Positions 48,761 to 56,056 of a DNA stretch of 56,056 nucleotides are shown in pieces. The stretch's first letter is position 1; the number at the start of each line of letters is the position of its first letter. Position numbers and translations under genes: made by a program. The notes under the pieces were generated by a model. It saw nothing but the letters and a program-made list of their open reading frames with translations, searched no databases and was not told where the DNA came from. The DNA is from Paramoeba atlantica. Its lineage: Eukaryota > Discosea. The stretch spans positions 1-56,056 of the forward strand of contig CDRNVI010000081.1 in assembly GCA_977017575.1 (NCBI GenBank). Direction: 5' to 3'.

Positions 48761-49765
48761 ATGACAAACCAACAAGATCCCCTTAACGGAAACCCGGATG
48801 TCATGCTCCGTAGTTTTATTGCTCTTTTGGAGGCGGCGACTTACCGAGAGCATAGGCGTGGCCCACTTGGGGACGCCCCAGCCACAGTTCAAGACCCCAG
48901 CCTTCTCAATCCTGCGCTCTGGCGTGACGTACCTTTACGTCCAGTTTGTACTCAGTGTCCTGCGTTCAACTGCGTGAAGCGTTGGAGTAGTGTCGCAGAT
49001 ATCCCCCTTGGTGCGGACGCCGAGGGTTGGATGCGGAATCACGGTTTTCTTTATCCCCCCTCTAGTCCGAAGCACGGTGTTGCGCGTATGGTGGACGTTC
49101 CTGGAAAGTCCCATATGCAAATCTGCAACCACTGAGAGTCTGGCTCTCGAAATGCCTGCAGAATCAAGAAAGGCAAATTCGAATCATACATTTCCATGCG
49201 CAGCCATCTCACTCCAAGTATTCTCTTACTCGTCTGGGACGACATCGCGAATCAGATGTGTACCATCCAGATTTGTCATAATAGAGGGGTGGGTCGCAGA
49301 ACTGTGCAGGAGGTTCTGCACTCCGCGGCGGATGCAACCCTTGCTCAAGAGCAGATGGAGCAATACGAATTTTCCCGAATTCAGGTTGATGAAACCTGTA
49401 TAGGGAAACGGAAATATCAGCGGGGGAGGCGACAGCGCAAACGGGGGTGGTGGTTTGCGACAGTGACCGAGATCCGAGGTCAAGAAATGGGAAGAACCCA
49501 TCGGAAGCTAGTGAAACGAAGAGATACGGAAACTCTTCACAACTTCATTCTTCCGCACTTGACAAGTGCGAGGGCTGTCGTGGTTAGCGACTGTTGGGGG
49601 ATGTACACCACTTTGGGTGACTTTTGTCGCCACCACGCTGTGAATCACAGCGTGGAGTTTGTGAACTCCTAAGGGTACCACACGAACACCGCTGAAGGGT
49701 CACATCGTATCATAAAGGACTGGGTGCGGAAACAGCACTACAATTTGAAGAAATAGCACTACAAT
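48761..49765 (+). pseudogene. Merlin transposase, decayed second lineage
   Basis: The N-terminal frame (48761-49135) has CTQCPAFNC (about residue 63) and GWMRNHGFLYPP. A shifted frame (49196-49672) has RIQVDETCIGKRKYQRGRRQ (first Asp), WFATVTEI, VVVSDCWGMYTTL (second Asp) and HHAVNHSVEFVNS, and after a stop codon the same frame continues YHTNTAEGSHRIIKDWVRK with the Glu. Thus there is at least one frameshift and one nonsense change. It has the standard VDE-xxxxRKYxRGR and SDCW motifs, unlike the 42254 gene, so two Merlin families are present. Confidence 0.82.
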
Positions 49766-51549
49766 TGAAGAATAACTAACTTGAAGACACTTCTTAGCCC
49801 TGAAATCAAAAAAAAGTCAAAAAATGAAAATGTATGGATAAATAGCTCTCTAGCCTTTGGACCAAGCAGGGGTTTCTATAGCAGGGGTTTCTATAGGTGG
49901 GTCGGTGGAGCGCCACATCAAGAAGCACTTAGGGCAGCTTCACAGATCGGAACAGGTTGCCAACACTCTATTTGTTGGCGCAAGCTTCGCCGTCTGTGGT
50001 TACTATTCCGCACGTTGGAGTTAAACTATGCAAATCTCTTCGGATTCGTGGTCGGCGCCCTTAATGGCGGCAATCCAACCGCGGCCGATCAACGATCCCC
50101 AACAGAGTCCCCATCCGACTTCGCCCTCAGATAGTCAACAAGAGGCGTCGGTATGGGGATTAGGAAGCAGACCTCGTGGAAGGGCACTCTCACTCAGGTT
50201 ACATTTTGACCTTGTGTGAGCGGAAGATCCGATTCCCCGTTCTGCGTGTTCTACGATCGAAGCATGCCGAAGAAGTGACAAATCAAATCATCAAGGGATT
50301 AAGAAAGAACATAATTTTTACTATCAGTTGTGACGATGAAACGGAAGCTTCAAAGCGCGAAAGAGCGAATGAAAATTGGGATGTAAATCATTTTTCAGTG
50401 CTCCGTATCACTCGTGGAAAAAGGGGGCGGTGGAAAATTCAAAAGTCAACAAGGTAAAGAAGAGGTACAGATGAGCTACGAAAGCCTCTCGAAGTGACGT
50501 GAGATTTTGAAGAAAGGCTTGGGGTAAGCAGAGCGTTTTTTGACGTAAGTTTACTTCGACTCCTAGAATAGTACTGCACCAAGAAGGCTAAGTGGTAACG
50601 ACAAGGTCCGCACCTACACTGGCTGCGTTTGGTAAAAACATTGAAAATCTCGCTGCAATGTAACCTGATCTTTCGAAAATAAGTGTCCGTTGTCAATGAA
50701 CGTCAGTAATCCGGCGTTACCACTGTATAAAACAATCGTTGCTGCGTGGGCAATTTTGACGGTTGCATGTCAGCCCATTTGTAATGTGGTCCAACCGTGG
50801 GTGCGTCCTTTGATCCTGACTGTGAAATATGATTGCAATATCATCATACCCCATTTATAATTTCAAGACCGCACGGAGAGCGCGGTTAACGCCATCCGTA
50901 TCCCCTCATTTTATTTGTTAAATGGTATGATTAGATTAAATTATATGATTAACCAAAGATGAACGGGCAAGGATGAGACCAATTATTCTATGCGGGTTCA
51001 ATGATTGAAACCAAAACATTGTTTTGGTAAATCAATGGGAAAATAAAACGATGATTCACTCTTCTACACTTTGATGTTATTCGAAAAATAGAAAAAAAGC
51101 ACCAATTTAATAATTTTACCAGATACTAGTAAGCTTTTACTAGTAAGTCAGAGAACTACACTGTTGGAAAAATAGAGTACGATTGTATTAATACTTTTTT
51201 TTCATTCATTATTCATGTAAATCTAGTGGCAGTTCATCGGTTCCCTATCACATGCGCATGCACATTGTATATCTAGATTTCTGCAATTGTTTTCGAAAAA
51301 AGCATAGGTACCGTATAAAAAACTAAAAATAATTGGAAAAATTAATTGCAGCTTACTCTTGAGCATACTTAGACTTCCAATGTATTTACTTCAGAAAATC
51401 CACCTCCTCAATCTTGCACGATTATAAAAACCAAAAACAAAAAACGGATCCACAATTCATTTGTTCTCCAGCCTAATACGTTTGTATAATATCAGATGCA
51501 TAGCCATTTCTAGAACAATTGGTTCTTATCGTCAAACAAATCGTAAAAA
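49766..51549. other. AT-rich region, no gene recognised
   Basis: Frames at 49781-50460 and 50439-50696 carry no known motif. One transposon A-type end lies at 50867-50908. 'tagtaagcttttactagtaa' near 51129 is a small palindrome. The right end is the 3' flank of a KAP gene. Confidence 0.4.
50867..50908 (+). repeat. Solitary transposon A/B-type end, degenerate
   Basis: 'gaccgcacggagagcgcggt', then 'taacgccatccgta' and 'tcccctca', matches the complement of the left end of element B (subterminal 'ccgcggttaacgtcacccgc' and 'agcccctca') with several changes. No partner end was found in the window. Confidence 0.65.
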
Positions 51550-52053
51550 TTATTTCTTCTTCTCTACTAGCTTTTCAATGAATGCCTTGCCCTTCTTACG
51601 GACCTGTGCTGCCTCAACTGAAAGTGCTTTGCGTTGAGCGGCTGACAACTTCTGGTATTTGGCAGATACTTTCTTTGCCGCCGCGCGGAAACAAGCTTTA
51701 GGATTCTTGTGGTTTCCCTTCTCCGCCTTGTATATCGCTGGCATGTTACGTTTCAGGAACAAGCTATAAGGAAGGTAGCGTGCGCTTTTCACTTGTGATA
51801 CGAGCGCTTTCTTCTGTTTCAGATTCTCGGCAGCAATCTTATTCAAGGACTGGACTTGAGCTGGAGATAATTTTTTAAAAGCGGCATTTGCTCCAGCGAG
51901 ATCTGGGGCTCCCTTTTTACCTTTGAGAAGCTTTGAGATAAATACATGCCGCGCACTTGTCGGGGCTGATTTTCCAGCCCATGGCTTATTGATAACTTTA
52001 CGACGAAGCTTTTCGATGTTCTTGGTGAGATTTGGAAGCGCACGAGAAAACAT
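51550..52053 (-). CDS. Kinetoplast-associated-type double HMG-box protein, copy 5
   Basis: 167 residues (MFSRALPNLTKNIEKLRRKV). It combines features of other copies: the box-1 linker GKKGAPDLAG is like copies 3 and 4, while KKALVSQVKSARYLPYSLFL is like copy 1. Unique changes are SARHVFISKLLKG and the C-terminal KKGKAFIEKLVEKKK. It has the same import-like start and two HMG-box-like regions, so a mitochondrial DNA-packaging role is likely. Confidence 0.82.
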   Translation of the reverse strand: MFSRALPNLTKNIEKLRRKVINKPWAGKSAPTSARHVFISKLLKGKKGAPDLAGANAAFKKLSPAQVQSLNKIAAENLKQKKALVSQVKSARYLPYSLFLKRNMPAIYKAEKGNHKNPKACFRAAAKKVSAKYQKLSAAQRKALSVEAAQVRKKGKAFIEKLVEKKK

Positions 52054-52131
52054 TTTAGAGAAAACTATATATTTGAAGTCCTCTGAAATATTCTTTATGG
52101 CAATAGCTATTTTTTGACGATAAGAAACGTC

Positions 52132-52270
52132 GTTTTCTTACACGAGTGTTTTCTATGGTGCACGAGTGGCCGAAGGCCACAAGTGCGTGGTTAGGAAACA
52201 CTCGCCACGTCGTTGAAATATTTTTTGATTTCAACAAAGTGTCTCCACGTCGTTGAAATTTCAACGAACC
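52132..52270. repeat. Imperfect hairpins, possible MITE remnants
   Basis: 'cgagtgttttctatggtgca' (52142) pairs with 'gtgcgtggttaggaaacactcg' about 25 nt downstream, around 'gtggccgaaggccac'. Then 'acgtcgttgaaat' occurs at about 52206 and 52247, paired with 'atttcaacg' words. The poly-C-type 'attgtgccccctactt' near 52303 adds another solitary terminus. Confidence 0.5.
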
Positions 52271-52381
52271 CGATACGTACCCAATATTTTGAATTATACA
52301 GGTATTGTGCCCCCTACTTACTTTTCCCTTTTTTGGAAAAAACAGGTGACAAATAAATGGTGGGAACAGTATTTACAGATG

Positions 52382-52965
52382 TTAAAATTTGAATACGCTC
52401 CACTCATCATCGAGTGACTGCCACCAAGGGTTCCCTGAATTAGACCCGGATGGAGATTCTTCCTCCTTATCAGCATCGCGTAGGGCTTCAGGAACGGAAC
52501 CGTTGTATACGTACCACACATCAGAAGCCGTGTCCCACTTGGCAAACCGTGTTGGAAGCTTGCTGAGTTGTAGGTTCTTACGTGGGGGATCGTACACACA
52601 AATCTTATCGAGGCGATTCGGTGCCTTACTCGCATCCAGATAAACTAAAACTTGGTTGGTGAACAGCGAAAGGAAATATGTTGAGTGGGGTAGCTGAGAA
52701 ATATCAACCACCCCCTGAAACTTGTTTCGTGCCAGCGCTAGCTGTGTGAGACCGGAAGGCACTTGTGAGAAGTCAAGTACCCCTGTGAAGGAGTTATTGT
52801 GCAAGGAAAGGACGCGCAGACCACGCGGCAGAACACTCAAATTAAGATACCCCTCCAATCGATTGTGGTCCAGAAAAAGCTGATTTATTGTATGTGGCAG
52901 AAAGTCAAAAACCACATTACCCGAAAAGTCGTTCGAGTCAATGGTTATGATCATACGCTCGTGGC
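52382..52965 (-). pseudogene. LRR gene, downstream part (after the insert)
   Basis: From about 'ITIDSNDFSGNVVFDFLP' it contains four repeats (HTINQLFLDHNRLEGYLNLS, RGLRVLSLHNNSFTGVLDFS, SGLTQLALARNKFQGVVDIS, STYFLSLFTNQ), then a C-terminal cap and an acidic tail (EALRDADKEEESPSGSN...). The phase of the first repeat (SNDFSG) continues that of the last repeat in 53540-54132 (LPPTLRDLL) with about two residues between. The open frame continues into the insert to a possible ATG at 53002, but that stretch is not LRR. It could alternatively be expressed on its own. Confidence 0.65.
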
Positions 52966-53539
52966 GCAGAGATACGTCTCTCTGTGTGACGGCCGATACC
53001 ATCGGCGCATGACCCGCATACGACGGGTGTCACACAGAGAGTGGAGTGCGAGGTAGGAGACGAGACGCCCATCGGTCATGCTACAGCACGTATAGCCATG
53101 GTTCATGCTGCAACACGGTCAAGCCGTGGGTTCATGCTGTCAGATGGTCTATCGTGGATCATGATGCATCATGGGGAGGTCCGTTACCGCCGCACTCGCT
53201 ACAGCATGTAGGGAGAGAGGGGTGCAAGTTCGCATCCCCTATACACGCATACAACGTGTCCTCCCGCTGTAGCACGCCCAGTGGTCCTCAAGGGAGGCCA
53301 CCATGGCGCATAGCTCCCGGGAGAAGAAAGCACGAGAAGGAGAGAGTCGGGGAGGGAAGAAAGCTCACTCGAAGAGAGCGAGCCGGGGAGGGGTGAAGAG
53401 TGCGAAGTGCGTCCCCTACTTCCGCGACAAAGAGGGACAGTTTCAGCTAGCCGTCAGCCGGAAACGGGCATTTAAAAGTAAGAATATGCCCGTTTCCGGG
53501 AAAAGAAAGGAAGGGCAACAAGGTACAGAAACTGTATCT
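52966..53539 (-). mobile_element. GC-rich insert in the LRR gene, headed by part of the spliced leader
   Basis: On the minus strand it starts with 24 nt of SL 3' end (53516-53539), then a pyrimidine-rich leader with a GC hairpin ('cccggaaacgggcat' pairing with 'atgcccgtttccgg'), and then GC-rich sequence with repeated 'tgtagcatga' and 'gcagcatgaacc' words (53060-53200). The far border near 52966-53000 is not sharp and no clear target duplication was found. No protein is recognised. The arrangement fits a retrocopied trans-spliced RNA or a SINE-like element; its source is unknown. Confidence 0.5.
53516..53539 (-). other. 3' part of the spliced leader, inside an LRR gene
   Basis: On the minus strand 'agatacagtttctgtacctt' plus 'gttg', identical over 24 nt to the 3' end of the 24202-24238 sequence. 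It sits at the boundary between LRR coding sequence and the GC-rich insert. A 24-nt exact match within 56 kb is very unlikely by chance. Confidence 0.8.
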
Positions 53540-54132
53540 AAAAGGTCTCGTAATGTAGGGGGCAAAGCGGTGAGGTCCACTTTCCCTGTGCAACAATTTG
53601 ATCTTGCCCAAAAAAAGAGCAACGTGCGTGGAAGTTCGCTAAAAGCAATTTCACCATTCAACTTGTTTCCATCTAGAAAACAATCCTGAAGTTGTTCCGC
53701 TGAGTGCCCAATATTGATTGGACCTGTCAAATGATTTCGTTCCAAAAAAAGTTTTTCTAATGTGTTTGGAATAAAGGCAAAGTTGAGGCTGCCTTGAAGG
53801 CCCCATGACGACCAATCGATTGAGCGGATCGTACTGTTTTTAGATACTTGAACGCGATCCCAATTTTCAGCAGTATTTTCTACTGTCCATGAGGGACGTG
53901 GATTCGAAATATTCGCCACGAAACGAGCCAAATGATATTCGGGGGCCAGTATTGATTTGTGCACTTTTGACGGCCTTACATGAGAGGCGTCAGAATTCAA
54001 GACACCTGAAAGCATTGTGGTACAATTTGTAACGGATTGTGGAACCATATAAAGAAAAAAACTAACTTGTGAAAGTAAAACCCCACTTAGGGTAACCCGT
54101 ATAAATGGGTGTTTACATGTAGGTGAATACAT
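53540..54132 (-). pseudogene. LRR gene, upstream part
   Basis: The N-terminal region has a hydrophobic stretch (VTLSGVLLSQVSFFLYMV, about 13-30) that could be a signal peptide or anchor, then the cap region (YHLARFVANISN, then AENWDRVQVS) and repeats NTLEKLFLERNHLTGPINIG, EQLQDCFLDGNKLNGEIAFS, RTLLFFWARSNCCTGKVDLT. LRR coding ends at LPPTLRDLL at the SL junction; the remaining codons to 53443 are read from the insert. Together with 52382-52965 it would be one LRR protein of about 400 residues. Confidence 0.68.
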
Positions 54133-54742
54133 GTAAGCAAGGGGGGTTACACAAAATGACTATACGATAAAAATTCACCTCCTGGGCTCTCAGGTTTTGG
54201 GTCACACCCTGCTTTGCCGGAGTCATATTTTCACGAAGGACACTCCGCTATGCATGAATATAGCAATATGAATATAGTAGTCCTGCAAGAAGCGAAAACC
54301 AGCGATTCGCTAAATTCCGAATAAGGATATCTGCCCAGCCATTGATATGCTGTCCATTCGCTAAATGAAGATAAAGTAGGCGCGCGAATACAAAGAACCA
54401 TATTTTGGCCGAAATCCTACAAATCACATGAAAGCACAGCTGATTCGGCGATCAACAGGGTATTGAAATTCATCGCAATTTCACCTCTTGAGGGAGCTGC
54501 GTCATCTAAAGTAGAAACCTATTACTCTTTTTCACACAAATATATTTTAATGAGAAACATGTTCGTAAGAACAGGGTATAAAAATTCAACCCATTGATAA
54601 CAAAAAAAGGCATAACAAAAACAGTTTTCTTATCGAAAATATCCATTCAACACTTTTTGCTTACCCAATTTCTTTTTACACGCCCTTCCTCTTTCCCCAT
54701 CTTATCCCCCAATTTTCTCTTCCCCCTGTTTGAAGATTTCCT
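54133..54742. other. Intergenic region
   Basis: No gene recognised. 'tgaatatagcaatatgaatata' near 54255 and 'gattcgctaaattc'/'attcgctaaatga' near 54303-54366 are short repeats. The right part (54600-54742) is C/T-rich on the plus strand and forms the 3' UTR of eL24. Confidence 0.45.
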
Positions 54743-55141
54743 TTATTTCTTCCCCTTCCCACCCTTCATCTCCTTTCGCGCCTTAATTTCGGCACGAATC
54801 GCCGCGGCGGCGGCGCCTCTTTCGGGCTTTTTCGGCACCGCCTGCTTCATGGTGCGCAGCGTCTCGACGTCGGCCCCGACGAAGCCGCGCTGGACGACCT
54901 TTTTAGACTTCCGAGCCCGGCGCCGCGCGGTCTCCTCGGTCATCCCTTTGCGGTTAATCCGGCGGTACATGCGGGTCCAGGGCACGTAGCGCGCGTTCTT
55001 CTTTCGCCGGTACAGCGTGGTGCAGCGGTTGGACGCGAAAGGGAGAACGGGCTTGGTGGAGACAAAGTTGGTCGCGACGAAACGAATCCCGTGCCCGGGG
55101 TGGACGGGGAGCCCGGAGAAGGTGCACTCCTCTTTACGCAT
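54743..55141 (-). CDS. RPL24: 60S ribosomal protein eL24
   Basis: 132 residues, ATG at 55139-55141. 'MRKEECTFSGLPVHPGHGIR' followed by FVSTKPVLPF...CTTLYRRKKNARYVPWTRMYRRI is the eL24 core and agrees closely with the kinetoplastid form I remember (FLSTKPVLTF, YMRKKNPR, PWTRTYRRIHRK). Most of the zinc-binding cysteines of other eukaryotes are absent, which is also the case in trypanosomatids. The C-terminus is a basic Ala/Lys helix. It is part of the large subunit at the inter-subunit bridge. It is GC-rich relative to neighbours, as expected for a highly expressed gene. Confidence 0.93.
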   Translation of the reverse strand: MRKEECTFSGLPVHPGHGIRFVATNFVSTKPVLPFASNRCTTLYRRKKNARYVPWTRMYRRINRKGMTEETARRRARKSKKVVQRGFVGADVETLRTMKQAVPKKPERGAAAAAIRAEIKARKEMKGGKGKK

Positions 55142-55255
55142 GTGTGAGGTGTAAAAAAGAGGTAAAAAAGTAAGACGGGGATAGAAGGAAAAGAAGAAAA
55201 TAGAGGAGAAAATAGAGGGAAAGGTATAAAAGAGGAAAGGAAAAAGATTGTGATC
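55142..55255 (-). promoter_or_regulatory. Pyrimidine-rich leader of eL24
   Basis: On the minus strand about 110 nt of almost pure C/T lie directly before the ATG, with no AG between the tract and the start codon. In kinetoplastids such a tract directs trans-splicing to a downstream AG. Here the acceptor must lie upstream, in the 'ccacagacagagatcac' stretch (about 55248-55264), making the tract part of the 5' UTR; otherwise the leader would join within the coding region. Confidence 0.45.
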
Positions 55256-55675
55256 TCTGTCTGTGGACGGAGACGAAGGGGTGGATAAAGTTTGGATGAA
55301 ATATGTCGAAAAAGAGGTAAGGAAGGAGGTAATGCAGATTAGGAAATGTTAATGAAAGAGTGGATGTGGTGGATGCAGGGATACCCAATCAAAAAGTAAA
55401 TTCCACTCTTTGAAAGTTAATCTCCAGCCCGCACAAAATGAGTACCAAGACATATTTTTCTAAATAGGTAGTGACTTTTCGCTATTGGGCCTGAAATGCC
55501 AACTCACAAGTCAACGAACGCTTTAAAAATTGCGACCTGTGTAGTTGAATCCTTTTAAATTTGAACATAAGACGGCCCCTTTTACTTATGAATTTAAAAA
55601 AAACCTAATCTTAAATAAAACCATCTTAGCCACGTCCACACACGGGGATCCATGGTCCGGGCGGACCACCACCCG
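55256..55675. other. Intergenic region between eL24 and eIF4E
   Basis: No gene seen. The right end is the 3' UTR of the eIF4E gene. Confidence 0.5.
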
Positions 55676-56056
55676 TCACCCCTCCCCCCCTCTCGCCACC
55701 TTCCCCGCCGCGAGCGAGGCAATCTGCTTCCCCCCCTTCCCCCCCCCCGCCGTGGTCGACACCGCCTTCCGCACCACCCCCTCCAACTGGGCATGGGTGT
55801 AGAACGCCAACGGCTTCCTACACCCCTGCAGCAACCCCGGCACCGCCCCCTCCACCACCTCCCGCACCCTCTCCCCCACCGCCTTCACCCTCCCCCCCTC
55901 CACGGTGTTCGTCCACAGCTGTACCGTAAACTGCCGTGGCCGTACCTTCAGCACCACCCCGTTCACCGTGCGCCGCCCCCCGTCCAGGCTCTCCCCCACC
56001 ACCGCGAGCACCACCGCCTCCCAGAGCTGGTCCAGGGCGGGGGGGCTCGCCCCCCC
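55676..56056 (-). CDS. EIF4E: eIF4E cap-binding protein, C-terminal part (runs off the window)
   Basis: 127 codons open to the window edge, so the start is outside. 'ALDQLWEAVVLAVVGESLDG' then RTVNGVVLKVRPRQFTVQLWTNT matches the eIF4E core (LWEDLLLALIGEQF, then GAVVSVR and IALWT): the helix after the second cap-binding Trp and the strand with the basic residue contacting the cap phosphates. After the family core, about 70 residues of tail rich in Gly/Ala/Lys follow (ending KVARGGEG), including AFYTHAQLEGVVRKA. The strand composition is very GC-rich. Kinetoplastids have up to six eIF4E paralogues; which one this is cannot be told. Confidence 0.82.
   Translation of the reverse strand, partial: GGASPPALDQLWEAVVLAVVGESLDGGRRTVNGVVLKVRPRQFTVQLWTNTVEGGRVKAVGERVREVVEGAVPGLLQGCRKPLAFYTHAQLEGVVRKAVSTTAGGGKGGKQIASLAAGKVARGGEG

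Noticed and set aside
53190-53260. Possible tRNA ('agttcgcatcccc' resembles a T-arm)
   Set aside because: No matching acceptor, D-arm or anticodon stem could be built around it.
52966-53539. Cis-spliced intron in the LRR gene
   Set aside because: The boundary on the minus strand is SL sequence, not a GT donor; cis introns are very rare in kinetoplastids.
54594-54989. Plus-strand Phe/Pro-rich frame near eL24
   Set aside because: Antisense to eL24 and its pyrimidine-rich flank.
1-56056. LTR retroelements, Polintons or other capsid- or envelope-bearing elements
   Set aside because: No LTR pairs, retroviral-type protease/integrase, capsid or protein-primed polymerase signatures were recognised; the RT present is of LINE type.

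Overview
This window comes from the nuclear genome of a kinetoplastid protist, free-living or endosymbiotic (bodonid- or Perkinsela-like) rather than a classical trypanosomatid. Four things point there. Five paralogous genes encode small double-HMG-box proteins of the kinetoplast-associated (KAP) type. The eL24 ribosomal protein has the kinetoplastid form. No cis introns are visible in the intact genes. A 37-nt sequence with the conserved core of the kinetoplastid spliced leader (SL) sits at the 5' end of a retroelement. I cannot name the species.

Host genes are sparse. They are an NSUN2-like tRNA cytosine-5 methyltransferase (3735-6269, -), five KAP copies (13080, 15756, 28843, 43491 and 51550, all -), leucine-rich-repeat (LRR) loci that are mostly broken (7236-7877, 10916-11793, 52382-54132, all -), an unrecognised ORF (35263-36294, +), eL24 (54743-55141, -) and the 3' part of an eIF4E gene at the right edge (55676-56056, -).

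The rest is transposon strata. Positions 1-2275 hold a head-to-tail array of a ~958-bp hairpin repeat (called R958 here), with further copies near 30.9, 41 and 47.6 kb. TA-flanked Tc1/mariner-like elements and MITEs are everywhere. Many share one design: outer TIRs with a poly-C run plus a family-specific word that is repeated several times inside each end. Merlin (IS1016/ISXO2-like) elements occur five times, and the copy at 42135-43354 looks intact with TIRs and an 8-bp target duplication. LINE pieces with a restriction-like endonuclease occur at 10.0, 36.8-39.1 and 47.0 kb, and a GC-rich LINE 5' portion (21725-24238) starts with the SL sequence. A two-gene DNA transposon (16881-19424) carries a DDE_Tnp_4-type transposase plus an unrecognised partner protein. 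A second element with the same ends (25035-26183) keeps only the partner gene.

The strongest findings are: the SL sequence fixed at LINE/retrocopy 5' ends, which fits integration of cDNA from trans-spliced transcripts; the transposon family with a separately mobile accessory protein, one copy of which landed 2 bp from a pre-existing copy of its own terminal repeat; the modular iterated-TIR elements; a five-level nest of elements at 30075-32605; and a dispersed, mosaic KAP family in which every copy has a Merlin element or remnant within a few kilobases. No LTR retroelement, Polinton or other capsid-bearing element was recognised. All protein calls come from reading motifs by eye; no database search was run.
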